Part shown: in pieces, positions 1-7,675 of the stretch
Layout of the letters: each line of letters begins with the position of its first letter
Numbering within the stretch: the first letter of the stretch is position 1
DNA from: UBA1081 sp045535305
GTDB lineage: Bacteria > Bacillota > Clostridia > Oscillospirales > Acutalibacteraceae
DNA length: 64,000 nucleotides
NCBI GenBank assembly: GCA_045535305.1
Contig: JAZSLJ010000027.1
Location: 1 to 64,000, forward strand
Reading direction: 5' to 3'
Made by a program: the position numbers and the translations under genes
Notes under the pieces: generated by a model
Told to the model about the DNA's origin: nothing
The model's database searches: none
What the model saw: the letters and a program-made list of their open reading frames with translations, nothing else

Positions 1-95
1 AAATATACAAATCGGGTTAAAGGGCAAAGCCCTTTCCACCATTGTACATTATACATTGTACATTGTTAATTAGATAAATTATTGTTTACCTTTCT
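1..95. repeat. MITE-like palindromic repeat, copy 1 (cut by the window edge)
   Basis: About 80 bases here match the reverse complement of 29446-29526 with roughly ten differences. The shared parts are a GGGTTAAAGGGC..GCCCTTTCC core hairpin (about 15-37) and an arm built from ACATTGTACATT-type words (about 40-65), ending in TAAATTATTGTTTA. No transposase is present. The second arm of the palindrome would lie left of position 1. A short core fragment also occurs at 43573-43603. Confidence 0.7.
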
Positions 96-119
96 ACAAT
101 TATCATCTATAATTAAAAA

Positions 120-142
120 AGCTCCCACGCAGGGAGCTTAAA
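120..142 (-). terminator. Intrinsic terminator of the small XRE gene
   Basis: Read on the minus strand, AAGCTCCC-TGCG-GGGAGCTT-type arms are followed by a run of T. It lies directly after the stop codon of the minus-strand XRE gene. Confidence 0.8.
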
Positions 143-391
143 TTATTCTTCAATGCCTAAAAGCCAATTAACGGATACGCCCAATACATCAGCAAGTGCA
201 ATAAGTTCATAATCATTAATACTGCGTATCTGACCTTCAAGTTTAGAAAGACCTGATGAATTAAGGTCAATACCTCTTACCTGAAGCTGTGTGAGCAGAT
301 CTTTTTGCTTCATTCCTATTGCTTTTCTGCGTTGTTCAACTCTTGCGCCGGCAATATTACGTGAACCTAAATCCTGTTTTCTGACTCTCAT
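143..391 (-). CDS. Small XRE-family helix-turn-helix regulator
   Basis: An 82-residue protein that is essentially one Cro/C1-type HTH domain (about residues 14-76). The pattern KAIGMKQKDLLTQLQ followed by SGLSKLEGQIRSINDYELIALADVLGV is typical of the XRE fold, and the ending NWLLG is common in these repressors. It has no effector or dimerisation domain, so it probably binds DNA as a small dimer. The ATG at 391 follows an AGGGGG ribosome-binding site, and a terminator follows the stop. Its neighbours do not reveal its target; autoregulation or control of the divergent pncB is possible but no operator was identified. The family is clear, the role unknown. Confidence 0.85.
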   Translation of the reverse strand: MRVRKQDLGSRNIAGARVEQRRKAIGMKQKDLLTQLQVRGIDLNSSGLSKLEGQIRSINDYELIALADVLGVSVNWLLGIEE

Positions 392-531
392 AATTAATAC
401 CCCCTAATATTGCATTGATATAATAACACATTAATACATAATTTGCAAGTATTTGAGGAATATTTTTCAAAAATGTTAAAAAAAATACAAAATTATGTCA
501 TAATTTGTTTTTAAGTTAAAAAAAATAGTGT

Positions 532-560
532 TTGATTATTTTAATAAATTGTGATAATAT
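532..560 (+). promoter_or_regulatory. Probable sigma-A promoter of pncB
   Basis: TTGATT (532-537), a 17-bp spacer and TAATAT (555-560), in a very A/T-rich gap upstream of pncB. The match is moderate. Confidence 0.45.
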
Positions 561-593
561 AAAAATATCAAATTATTAAAAGGATTGATATTC

Positions 594-2039
594 ATGCTAA
601 ACAAAGCAGATAAATATAATCTTTTGATGGATTTTTATGAGATTGCACTTGCTAACGGCTTTATAAAAGAAGGAATGAAAGATACCGTAGCATGGTTTGA
701 TATGTTTTTCAGACCGATGCCGCAAATAGGCGGTTTCTGCATTATGGCAGGTGTGGAACAGCTTTGTAACAGTCTTATAAATCTTGAATTCAATGACGAT
801 GATATTGCATTTTTACAGGAAAAAGGTGTTTCTGAAGAATTTATTGATTATATAAGAAATTTTGAGTTTAAATGTGATATATGGGCTGTTCCTGAAGGTA
901 CACCTGTTTTTGCAGGTGAACCGATTATAAAAGTTAAAGGCCCTATTCTTCAGGCACTGCTTATTGAAACAATGGTTCTTCTTACCATCAATCATCAGAC
1001 TCTTATTGCAACCAAAGCAAACAGAATAGTCCGCGCCGCGCAGGGCAGAGGTGTGGTTGAATTCGGTTCAAGACGCGCTCACGGTGCCGATGCCGCTATT
1101 TTAGGTGCAAGAGCCGCATATATCGGCGGTTGCAGTGCCACAACCAATGCACAGGCGGCAAAGATGTTTGATATTCCTATTTTCGGCGGAATGAGCCATA
1201 CGTGGATTCAGTCCTTTGATTCCGAGCTTGATGCATTTTGTGCTTATGCAAGAGAATATCCCGATAATTGTGTTCTTCTTGTTGATACATATAATTCAAT
1301 TAATTCGGGTGTTCCCAATGCCATTGAAGCATTCAAAAGGGAACTGTTGCCCAAAGGATACAGACCTAAGGGTATCCGTATTGACAGCGGAGACCTTGCT
1401 TATCTTTCCAAAAAAATCAGGAGAATGCTTAACGATGCAGGTTTTCCCGATTGCGATATTTACGCATCAAATTCCCTTGATGAGCATATTATAAGGGAAA
1501 TGCTCAGCCACGGTGCAAGAGTTGACGGATTTCTTGTGGGTGAAAGACTTATAACAAGCGCATCTTCTCCTGTTTTCGGCGGAGTATACAAGCTTGCGGC
1601 TGTTGAAAAAAACGGCAAAATCAAAAATTGTATCAAAATCAGCGAAAATGTAACTAAAATTACAACTCCTTGTCCAAAGCTGTTGTGGCGTCTTTTTGAT
1701 ATGGAAACAGGTAAAGCTATTGCTGATTTGCTGACTCTCGAAAATGAAAACATTTCCGAACTTTCGGAGTATGAGCTTTTTGACCCCGATTACTCGTGGA
1801 AAACAAAAAAAGTTGATAATTTTGTTGCCCGTCAGCTTCTTGAACAAGTTTTTGACGGCGGAAAATGTGTTCATAAATCAGTTCCTTTGGCTGACATCAG
1901 ATCGTATTGTGCCGAACAGGTTGATACTCTCTGGGAAGAGGTTCTTCGTTTTGAATATCCTCATAATTATTATGTTGATTTATCCCTTCCGCTGTGGGAA
2001 GAAAAGCAAAGACTGATTAATGAAACAATGAAAAAATAA
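594..2039 (+). CDS. pncB: Nicotinate phosphoribosyltransferase
   Basis: Cytosolic enzyme that makes nicotinate mononucleotide from nicotinate and PRPP with ATP, the first step of the Preiss-Handler NAD salvage route. The 481 residues are full length for the family. Visible signatures are EFGSRRAHG near residue 156, GGMSHTWIQSF near 200 (containing the histidine that is transiently phosphorylated in this family), LVDTYNS, IRIDSGDL near 262, ASNSLDEH and LVGERL. An in-frame TTG at 585 exists, but the ATG at 594 is preferred because AAAGGA lies about 10 bases upstream of it. It appears monocistronic; no other NAD gene is next to it. Confidence 0.95.
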   Translation: MLNKADKYNLLMDFYEIALANGFIKEGMKDTVAWFDMFFRPMPQIGGFCIMAGVEQLCNSLINLEFNDDDIAFLQEKGVSEEFIDYIRNFEFKCDIWAVPEGTPVFAGEPIIKVKGPILQALLIETMVLLTINHQTLIATKANRIVRAAQGRGVVEFGSRRAHGADAAILGARAAYIGGCSATTNAQAAKMFDIPIFGGMSHTWIQSFDSELDAFCAYAREYPDNCVLLVDTYNSINSGVPNAIEAFKRELLPKGYRPKGIRIDSGDLAYLSKKIRRMLNDAGFPDCDIYASNSLDEHIIREMLSHGARVDGFLVGERLITSASSPVFGGVYKLAAVEKNGKIKNCIKISENVTKITTPCPKLLWRLFDMETGKAIADLLTLENENISELSEYELFDPDYSWKTKKVDNFVARQLLEQVFDGGKCVHKSVPLADIRSYCAEQVDTLWEEVLRFEYPHNYYVDLSLPLWEEKQRLINETMKK

Positions 2040-2040
2040 T

Positions 2041-2090
2041 AACCGGTAGTTTAAGCATTTATTATGCGAATGCTTGACTATCTGTTGGTT
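2041..2090. other. Imperfect inverted repeat after pncB
   Basis: Arms built from AACC..TAGT..AAGCAT and ATGCTT..ACTA..GGTT surround a short loop. There is no T-run, so termination is uncertain. Confidence 0.3.
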
Positions 2091-2136
2091 ATATGTTAAA
2101 ATTTAAAAGTTAAATAAAATAAATTCAGGTGATTAT

Positions 2137-3408
2137 ATGTCAATAATTCTTGCTGAATCCGTTGCGGTTGCAAAAAGTAAACTGACTAAAGGATTCAACG
2201 GTGATAGCCTTAATCTTGACGGACGTGTTGTTCCTATTGAAGGTGCAGATAAAGGCTTTAAAGCTGCAGGCAGTGTAAAGCCGCCTTATGCCGCAGTTGT
2301 AAGCTCATCAAACCGTAAAGGTTTTGCTAACGGCGCTGTTACCGCATTTAATGATTATGTAAAAAATATCAGCGATAATATCAGCAGTTCACAGCAGATG
2401 TTTGAATCTTATTTTGATGACATGAGAACTGTTGCAGAGAAATGTGAAATACCCGACAGTACGCTTTCTATCGGTGCTGTTACCGTATGCAGTGATTGTG
2501 TTATTGCCGCAAAAACAGGCAAAACTCATTTGCTTCGCTATTCCGACGGTGAACTTTTTGAGGTCGCAATTTCAGAGGATGAAGACGGTAAAGGCTATCA
2601 GCTTATTGATACAGTTAATGACGGTGATATCTTTGCTATTGTGAGCGATGAAGCCGCCGAAAATCTTGATTATGACGGCATTATGAATATTTTTGCGTCA
2701 GGTAAAGACCTTAAATCAATGGTAAATGATTTCTTTACTTTGTTACCTGTTAATGACGGTAAAGACTGTACTGTTGTACTTATCAGACTTAAAGTAAGGG
2801 ATGTTGCACCTGTTGTAATTCCCGCAGCAGTTAAAAAGGCTGAACCCGTTAAACCTCTTGACACTGCTACAGATGATGAGCTTGAAGATTTTGCAACACA
2901 GGATAAAAACAAATTAGGCAAGAAAAAAATCATAGGTCTGATTCCTTTACTTGCTCTTGTTGCAATTCTTGCAGTTTTTGTCGGTCTTTATGCCGCATCT
3001 CATTTCGGTACAGGTAATGAGGGTGAAGATAATTCCGATTTGGCAGATTCACCTGTTTTTGAAGACGGAACCGATGATGAAACAACAACAGAGTCGGATA
3101 CAGCTGAAGACGAAACAACAACAGCTGAAGAGGAAACAACAGTTGCTGAAGAAACCACAACTGATGTAACAGAGGAAAACACCACAAGAGCTCCCGAAAC
3201 TACTACAAGAGCACCTGAAACCACAACAAGACCTCCCGTTACAACGACACAGCCTCCTGTTACAACAACACAGCCTCCCGTAACTACTACAGAGCCTCCT
3301 GTTACAACAACAGAAGCTCCCACAACTACAGAGCCCGCTGAACCTACAACGGAAAGAGTTACAAAGGCACCGCCTGATTGGTGGGATATTGAGGATCCGT
3401 ATTATTAA
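2137..3408 (+). CDS. Membrane-anchored PP2C-like protein (probable pseudophosphatase) with Thr/Pro-rich tail
   Basis: A 423-residue protein in three parts. Residues 1-230 resemble a PP2C/SpoIIE-type phosphatase fold: the strand order around CSDCVIAAKTGKTHLLRYSDGE and VNDGDIFAIVSDEA parallels GDSR..YR.G and GD.lllcSDGl. Residues 265-287 form one membrane segment after a basic KKK. Residues 300-405 are a Thr/Glu then Thr/Pro-rich tail with PPVTTT repeats, ending DWWDIEDPYY. The metal-binding aspartates expected in active PP2C enzymes (DGxGG, GDS, SDG) are not evident, so I infer a non-catalytic sensor with a cytoplasmic head and an extracellular tail. The start follows AGGTGAT. A cell-envelope protein gene follows. 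The PP2C assignment is by pattern only. Confidence 0.55.
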   Translation: MSIILAESVAVAKSKLTKGFNGDSLNLDGRVVPIEGADKGFKAAGSVKPPYAAVVSSSNRKGFANGAVTAFNDYVKNISDNISSSQQMFESYFDDMRTVAEKCEIPDSTLSIGAVTVCSDCVIAAKTGKTHLLRYSDGELFEVAISEDEDGKGYQLIDTVNDGDIFAIVSDEAAENLDYDGIMNIFASGKDLKSMVNDFFTLLPVNDGKDCTVVLIRLKVRDVAPVVIPAAVKKAEPVKPLDTATDDELEDFATQDKNKLGKKKIIGLIPLLALVAILAVFVGLYAASHFGTGNEGEDNSDLADSPVFEDGTDDETTTESDTAEDETTTAEEETTVAEETTTDVTEENTTRAPETTTRAPETTTRPPVTTTQPPVTTTQPPVTTTEPPVTTTEAPTTTEPAEPTTERVTKAPPDWWDIEDPYY

Positions 3409-3424
3409 TAAAAAATATTAAGAC

Positions 3425-3451
3425 AAAGGCTTCGCCGTATGCGGAGCCTTT
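3425..3451 (+). other. Intergenic stem-loop between the PP2C-like and M23 genes
   Basis: AAAGGCTTCGC pairs with GCGGAGCCTTT around a CGTAT loop. There is no T-run after it, so it may be a weak terminator, a processing site or an mRNA-stability stem. Confidence 0.5.
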
Positions 3452-3475
3452 AGTTGCAGGAAAGGAGAATGAGGA

Positions 3476-5248
3476 ATGAGAAATGACAAAAAAGATATTA
3501 TTTTTGACAGCATAACCGAGAGTGTTTATTTACTCGGCGACGGATACAGACGCTTTTTTAAAAAAGTTTTTCAGTTTGTCTTCGGCGTTATAAGATTGTT
3601 TGTTCTGCGTATTGTAACCATTCCGTATTCTCTTTTTTTCTATATAAAAAAAGTAATAGTTTATCTTGCCCTGACACTTTATCATGAAGGCAAAAAGTTC
3701 TTCGCAGAGGTAAAAAGAGCAATTCCCACAATTTCTGCTAAATTTAAAGAAAAACCGTCTATGGGCATATTTATATTTTTCCGTTATGTCGGCAGAACAT
3801 TCAAAGTGCATGAAAAGTTTGCAAGAGCCGTTTTAAGTACGGTAATACCGATATTTGCGGTTATTTGTCTTACTTCTTTTGCAATTTCAATGCAGGCTGT
3901 TACATTTGCACTTAATGTTACCGTAAACGGCAAAACCGTAGGTACTGTTGAGGATGAAATTGCCTATAAACAGGCACAAACGCAAGCCGAAAAACGATTT
4001 TCACAGCTTGGTGAACAGATTGAGATTACATTACCCGAATACACTTTTGCACTTGCATTAAAAGGCAATATTGACGACACGGAAACAGTCTGCAACAATA
4101 TAATTGCCGCTGTATGTGAAAATACGGTAAGTGCGTGCGGTATATATGTTGACGGCGAATTTGTTTGTGCCGTAAAGAGTGAAGATACATATAACCGAAT
4201 TGAAAAAGAGATTCTTTCGGCTTATGCTGATGAGTTTGGATATACGTCTGCTGATTGTATCGTTGAATTCAATGAAAATATTGTAACAGTAACAGGTATA
4301 TATCCCGATAATGATAAAATATGGTCAGCACAGCAGCTTAAAGATTATCTTAACGGCTGGTCTGATGAACAAATCGAGCATATTGTTGCCGAAAATGAAG
4401 ATATTGATACAATACTCAAAAAATACGGTATTACGCAAGAAGAATTGCTTAAACTGAACGCAGACCTTAATATTGACAACATTCCCGTCGGCTCAACATT
4501 GTTGATTTCACAGGGTAAGCGTAATGTAAGTATAAAAGCCACCGTAACATATACAAAAGTCGAAACAAGTGATTTTGATACCGTATTTCAGTATGACAAC
4601 AACTTTTATGTGGGTACGTCTATGACTATTGTTGAGGGCAAACCCGGTGTTGACGTTGTTTCTTATACAGATACCTATGTAGACGGTATGCTTGTTGATT
4701 CAAACAAAGAGCTTACAAGATACAATGCAAATGCACCTGTAAATAAGCTTGTTAAAATCGGTACACTCGGTGTGCCTATAGGTGATAATGATCTGCCCAT
4801 TTCCCCCAGACTTATAAGAGATCAGGGCGGAACTTTCGTATGGCCCGCCCCCGATAACTGTTTTTGGCTTTCACAGGCATATAATCCGGCTAAGGGACAT
4901 TACGGTATAGATATCGTTTCATCTGCAAACGGTTCGTGTAAGGGCAGACCTATTGTTGCCGTTGCCGACGGCGTGGTTGTGCTTGCAACTTATCATTGGA
5001 GCTGGGGATATTATGTAAGGGTTGACCACGGCGACGGAGTCGTTACAGGCTACGCTCATGCTTTGAAAGGCTCTTTTAAGGTTAATACGGGCGATTATGT
5101 AAGAGCAGGACAGCAGCTGTCTTCAATCGGTACAACAGGTAACTCAACGGGCTATCATCTGCATTTTGAGGTGTGGATTGACGGCAGGAGAGTGAATCCG
5201 TTACCTTATGTTTACAGTGAGTATACGGGTATAGCGGTTACGTCATAA
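3476..5248 (+). CDS. Membrane-anchored cell-wall protein with LysM, G5 and M23 peptidase domains
   Basis: A 590-residue envelope protein. The N-terminal 110 residues are basic and hydrophobic (possible membrane-associated region at 28-65), followed by a clear membrane segment at about 118-138. The outside part has a LysM-like module near 303-345 (DIDTILKKYGITQEELLKLN), a G5-like beta module near 350-430, and a C-terminal M23/LytM peptidase near 460-575. The peptidase keeps its zinc signature: HYGIDIV near residue 475 (H and D) and HLHFEVW near 562. It probably cuts peptide cross-links in peptidoglycan while bound to wall and membrane. GGAGAATGAGGA precedes the ATG. Resembles sporulation/division LytM proteins of Clostridia, but the long cytoplasmic N-terminus is unusual. 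Confidence 0.85.
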   Translation: MRNDKKDIIFDSITESVYLLGDGYRRFFKKVFQFVFGVIRLFVLRIVTIPYSLFFYIKKVIVYLALTLYHEGKKFFAEVKRAIPTISAKFKEKPSMGIFIFFRYVGRTFKVHEKFARAVLSTVIPIFAVICLTSFAISMQAVTFALNVTVNGKTVGTVEDEIAYKQAQTQAEKRFSQLGEQIEITLPEYTFALALKGNIDDTETVCNNIIAAVCENTVSACGIYVDGEFVCAVKSEDTYNRIEKEILSAYADEFGYTSADCIVEFNENIVTVTGIYPDNDKIWSAQQLKDYLNGWSDEQIEHIVAENEDIDTILKKYGITQEELLKLNADLNIDNIPVGSTLLISQGKRNVSIKATVTYTKVETSDFDTVFQYDNNFYVGTSMTIVEGKPGVDVVSYTDTYVDGMLVDSNKELTRYNANAPVNKLVKIGTLGVPIGDNDLPISPRLIRDQGGTFVWPAPDNCFWLSQAYNPAKGHYGIDIVSSANGSCKGRPIVAVADGVVVLATYHWSWGYYVRVDHGDGVVTGYAHALKGSFKVNTGDYVRAGQQLSSIGTTGNSTGYHLHFEVWIDGRRVNPLPYVYSEYTGIAVTS

Positions 5249-5252
5249 ATTT

Positions 5253-5285
5253 AAGGGATGCTTAATTATTTTTGCATCCCTTTTA
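5253..5285 (+). terminator. Intrinsic terminator after the M23 gene
   Basis: AAGGGATGC (5253-5261) pairs with GCATCCCTT (5274-5282) and is followed by T residues. Confidence 0.85.
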
Positions 5286-5305
5286 TATAATTTTTATCTT
5301 AACGC

Positions 5306-5334
5306 TTGACAAAATGCGCCCGCGTGTGTATAAT
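5306..5334 (+). promoter_or_regulatory. Consensus promoter of tRNA-Thr
   Basis: TTGACA (5306-5311), a 17-bp spacer and TATAAT (5329-5334). The expected start lies about 10 bases upstream of the mature tRNA. Confidence 0.9.
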
Positions 5335-5350
5335 ATACATCGTTGTAAAT

Positions 5351-5426
5351 GCTGCTATAGCTCAGTAGGTAGAGTGCATCCTTGGTAAGGATGAGGTCAC
5401 CGGTTCAAATCCGGTTAGCAGCTCCA
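5351..5426 (+). tRNA. tRNA-Thr (anticodon GGT)
   Basis: A complete cloverleaf can be folded by eye: acceptor GCTGCTA with TAGCAGC, D-stem GCTC with GAGT (one G-T pair), anticodon stem CATCC with GGATG around loop TTGGTAA (anticodon GGT), and T-stem ACCGG with CCGGT around TTCAAAT. The discriminator is T and the CCA end is encoded. It has its own consensus promoter and a strong terminator, so it is a single-gene unit. Confidence 0.97.
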
Positions 5427-5464
5427 AAAAATAAAGGACTTCGAAAGAAGTCCTTTATTTTTTG
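5427..5464 (+). terminator. Strong terminator after tRNA-Thr (copy A)
   Basis: AAATAAAGGACTTC, loop GAAA, GAAGTCCTTTATTT, then T residues. A copy with a one-base loop difference lies at 6018-6058, bracketing the hairpin chain and small ORF between them. Confidence 0.92.
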
Positions 5465-5466
5465 TG

Positions 5467-5640
5467 TTTGTGTCCGCAGGATACAACTCCGTTTATCTGC
5501 TTTAGCAGATAACTTCATTTGAGCATAGCTCAACTTCATTCCGCATTAGCGGACACAAAACGAAGTTGCCTTACGGCAAATGAAGTGTTTACTCAATGAA
5601 GTGGCTTCGCCAACGAAGTTGCCCTTCGGTCAAACGGATT
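5467..5640. repeat. Chain of small hairpins joined by an AACTTCATT-type linker
   Basis: This gene-free stretch is a string of short perfect hairpins: ATCTGC-TTTA-GCAGAT-type, TGAGC-AT-AGCTCA, CCGC-ATTA-GCGG, TTGCC-TTAC-GGCAA, TGGC-TTCG-CCA and TTGCCCTTCGGTCAA. They are separated by a repeated word that reads AACTTCATT on the left half and AATGAAGT or ACGAAGTT on the right half. GTGTCCGC (5470-5477) can also pair with GCGGACAC (5549-5556), enclosing inner hairpins. No plausible coding sequence. Confidence 0.75.
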
Positions 5641-5711
5641 TTACACCCGCCCCCGATTGTAATTTCATATTATGTGTGATATAATCATCTCGATAATTAA
5701 GTATTTGATGA

Positions 5712-6008
5712 ATGGTCGTGATTATTATGAGAAAGAAATATAATATTTTATGGATTATCATTGCAATTGAATTTATAGTTATATCGTTTTTAAGCAAAAG
5801 TGGTTTTAAAAGTCGAACATGGATAGGAAATGCAATAGGTGTCCTTATTTTTATATTGCCTATCCAATTGCTTTTGTTTAAAATAAGTACGGATGAATCG
5901 GTTTCTATTAAAAGGCAAAAGTTATCCAAAGGACTATTTTGGTTTGTTTGGGTTTGCTATTTACTTGGAGGAATAGCAACACTAATTGAATTCATTGGGC
6001 TAAATTAA
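5712..6008 (+). CDS. Orphan small membrane protein, unknown function
   Basis: A 98-residue protein (93 if the ATG at 5727 is the start). It has three likely membrane segments, around residues 13-29, 40-57 and 75-95, linked by short polar loops (SKSGFKSRTWIG; KISTDESVSIKRQKLSK). No family was recognised. The ribosome-binding site is weak for either start. It sits between two hairpin chains and between two near-identical terminators, so it may be cargo of a small inserted unit. It is coding-like because of its hydrophobic pattern, but expression is unproven. Confidence 0.5.
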   Translation: MVVIIMRKKYNILWIIIAIEFIVISFLSKSGFKSRTWIGNAIGVLIFILPIQLLLFKISTDESVSIKRQKLSKGLFWFVWVCYLLGGIATLIEFIGLN

Positions 6009-6017
6009 GTTGTAAAC

Positions 6018-6058
6018 ACAAAAAATAAAGGACTTCTAAAGAAGTCCTTTATTTTTTT
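6018..6058 (+). terminator. Terminator copy B, near-identical to the tRNA-Thr terminator
   Basis: AAATAAAGGACTTC, loop TAAA, GAAGTCCTTTATTTTTTT. It differs from 5427-5464 at one loop base and in T-run length. Confidence 0.9.
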
Positions 6059-6180
6059 ATCCAAGCCGACAGGCTTGGTATATCATCACGCTTTAGCGTG
6101 TATATCATCGCCGTAGGCGTATATCATCACACGAAGTGTGCATAACTGTCGGCTTGATGATATGCAAGGCTTCGCTTTGA
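6059..6180. repeat. Chain of small hairpins joined by a TATATCATC linker
   Basis: The hairpins CCAAGCC-GACA-GGCTTGG, CACGC-TTTA-GCGTG, GCC-GTA-GGC and CACAC-GAAG-TGTG are separated by the repeated linker TATATCATC. AAGCCGACAG near the left end pairs with CTGTCGGCTT (about 6147-6156), and the linker reappears inverted as GATGATAT. The whole can fold as a stem enclosing several hairpins. No coding sequence is present between 6059 and 6315 apart from the lysC promoter region. Confidence 0.75.
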
Positions 6181-6251
6181 TTTTTTTGTTATTAATGTAC
6201 AAATTCACAAAATGATGAATTTTTATGCTGTTATATTTTGTATTTTTACTA

Positions 6252-6280
6252 TTGCAAAACCACAATGTTTTTAATATAAT
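6252..6280 (+). promoter_or_regulatory. Promoter of aspartate kinase
   Basis: TTGCAA (6252-6257), 17-bp spacer, TATAAT (6275-6280). The 5' leader is only about 30 bases, so it leaves no room for a lysine riboswitch. Confidence 0.75.
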
Positions 6281-6315
6281 ATTATGCGGATAATAATATA
6301 ATTTGAGGTGCCAGT

Positions 6316-7629
6316 ATGATTAAAGTAGTAAAGTTCGGCGGTTCTTCACTTGCTGATGCAAATCAGTTCCGTAAAGTTGCCGATATCATTAAGAGTGATC
6401 CCAGCAGAAGATATGTTGTTGCTTCTGCTCCCGGTAAAAGAGACACTCACGACGTAAAAGTTACAGATATGCTTCTTCAGTGCTTCCGTCTTGTAAGAGA
6501 TAAAAAGGATATTGATGAAACATTTGATAAAATCAGAGAAAGATATAACGGAATTATCAAAGACCTCGGCATTGATTTCTCACTTGAAGACGATCTTCAG
6601 GGTATTAAGGTTGCTATTATGCATCACGCAAGTCAGGATTACATTGCAAGCCGCGGTGAATTCCTTAACTCAAAAATCCTTGCAAAGTTCCTCGGTTTCC
6701 AGTTTATCGACGCAGAAGAAGGTATTTTCTTTGATGAAAACGGTCTTCTTGACATCGAAAAGACAGACGAAGAGCTGGGCAGACTCCTTTCATATCACGA
6801 ATATGCAGTTATCCCCGGTTTCTACGGTGCAACTCCCTCGGGTATGATAAAGACATTTTCAAGAGGCGGTTCAGACGTTACAGGCTCAATCGTTGCACGT
6901 GCCGCAAATGCAGACCTCTATGAAAACTGGACTGACGTTTCCGGTATGCTTATGGCTGACCCCCGTTGTATCGAAAATCCTCAGCCCATTCCCGAAATTA
7001 CTTACAGAGAACTCCGTGAGCTTTCATATATGGGTGCTACCGTTCTTCACGATGAGGCAATTTTCCCTGTAAGAAAAGCAAGAATACCCATCAATATCAG
7101 AAACACAAACAGACCCGAAGATGCAGGTACAATGATTGTTCACAAGGCATCAAGCAATAACGTTCCTACCGTTATCACAGGTATTGCAGGTAAAAAAGGC
7201 ATTACTGCAATCCACGTAGAAAAGGATATGATGAACGCAGAGCTTGGCTTCGGCAGAAAAGTTCTTGAAGTTCTTGAAAATCATAAGGTTTCATTTGAGC
7301 ATCTTCCCTCAGGTATCGACACAATGAGCGTTCTTGTTTCCGCCGATGCTCTCGGCTCACACAAAGGCTCTATCACTGCTGATATCGTTAAAAAGGTAAA
7401 TCCCGATTCAATCACTCTTGTTGAAGGTCTTTGCCTTATTGCTATCGTTGGCCGCGGTATGGTTAATACGGAAGGCACTGCCGCAAGAGTATTCACAGCA
7501 CTTGCAAATGCAAAGGTCAACGTAAGAATGATTGACCAGGGTTCAAGTGAAATCAATATTATCGTTGCAGTTGAAGAAAAGGATTACCACAAAACAATCG
7601 AAGCTATCTACAACGAGTTTGTAAAATAA
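6316..7629 (+). CDS. lysC: Aspartate kinase
   Basis: Phosphorylates L-aspartate with ATP, the entry step to lysine, threonine, methionine and diaminopimelate. The 437 residues contain the N-terminal kinase domain (KFGGSSLAD at residues 6-14, the RGGSDVTGS nucleotide/substrate motif near 188, and DVSGMLMADPR near 207) and two C-terminal ACT modules (about 285-437) that usually give feedback inhibition by lysine and/or threonine. GAGGTG lies 6 bases before the ATG. It has its own promoter and terminator, with no other amino-acid gene beside it. There is no riboswitch in its leader, so regulation is probably allosteric. Confidence 0.95.
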   Translation: MIKVVKFGGSSLADANQFRKVADIIKSDPSRRYVVASAPGKRDTHDVKVTDMLLQCFRLVRDKKDIDETFDKIRERYNGIIKDLGIDFSLEDDLQGIKVAIMHHASQDYIASRGEFLNSKILAKFLGFQFIDAEEGIFFDENGLLDIEKTDEELGRLLSYHEYAVIPGFYGATPSGMIKTFSRGGSDVTGSIVARAANADLYENWTDVSGMLMADPRCIENPQPIPEITYRELRELSYMGATVLHDEAIFPVRKARIPINIRNTNRPEDAGTMIVHKASSNNVPTVITGIAGKKGITAIHVEKDMMNAELGFGRKVLEVLENHKVSFEHLPSGIDTMSVLVSADALGSHKGSITADIVKKVNPDSITLVEGLCLIAIVGRGMVNTEGTAARVFTALANAKVNVRMIDQGSSEINIIVAVEEKDYHKTIEAIYNEFVK

Positions 7630-7644
7630 TATACAGATAAATTT

Positions 7645-7675
7645 AACCACCTCGTATTACGGGGTGGTTGCTGTA
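7645..7675. terminator. Stem-loop between convergent lysC and XRE genes
   Basis: AACCACCTCG (7645-7654) pairs with CGGGGTGGTT (7660-7669). A/T-rich sequence flanks both sides, so it could serve both genes. Confidence 0.65.

Noticed and set aside
3000..3323. Minus-strand valine/serine-rich frame
   Set aside because: It is the shadow of the Thr/Pro-rich tail of the plus-strand membrane protein.
5467..5640. CRISPR or tRNA-like gene in the hairpin chain
   Set aside because: Stems differ, there are no spacers, and no cloverleaf with an anticodon arm can be drawn.
6181..6315. Lysine riboswitch before aspartate kinase
   Set aside because: The leader from the promoter to the start is only about 30 bases, too short for an L box.
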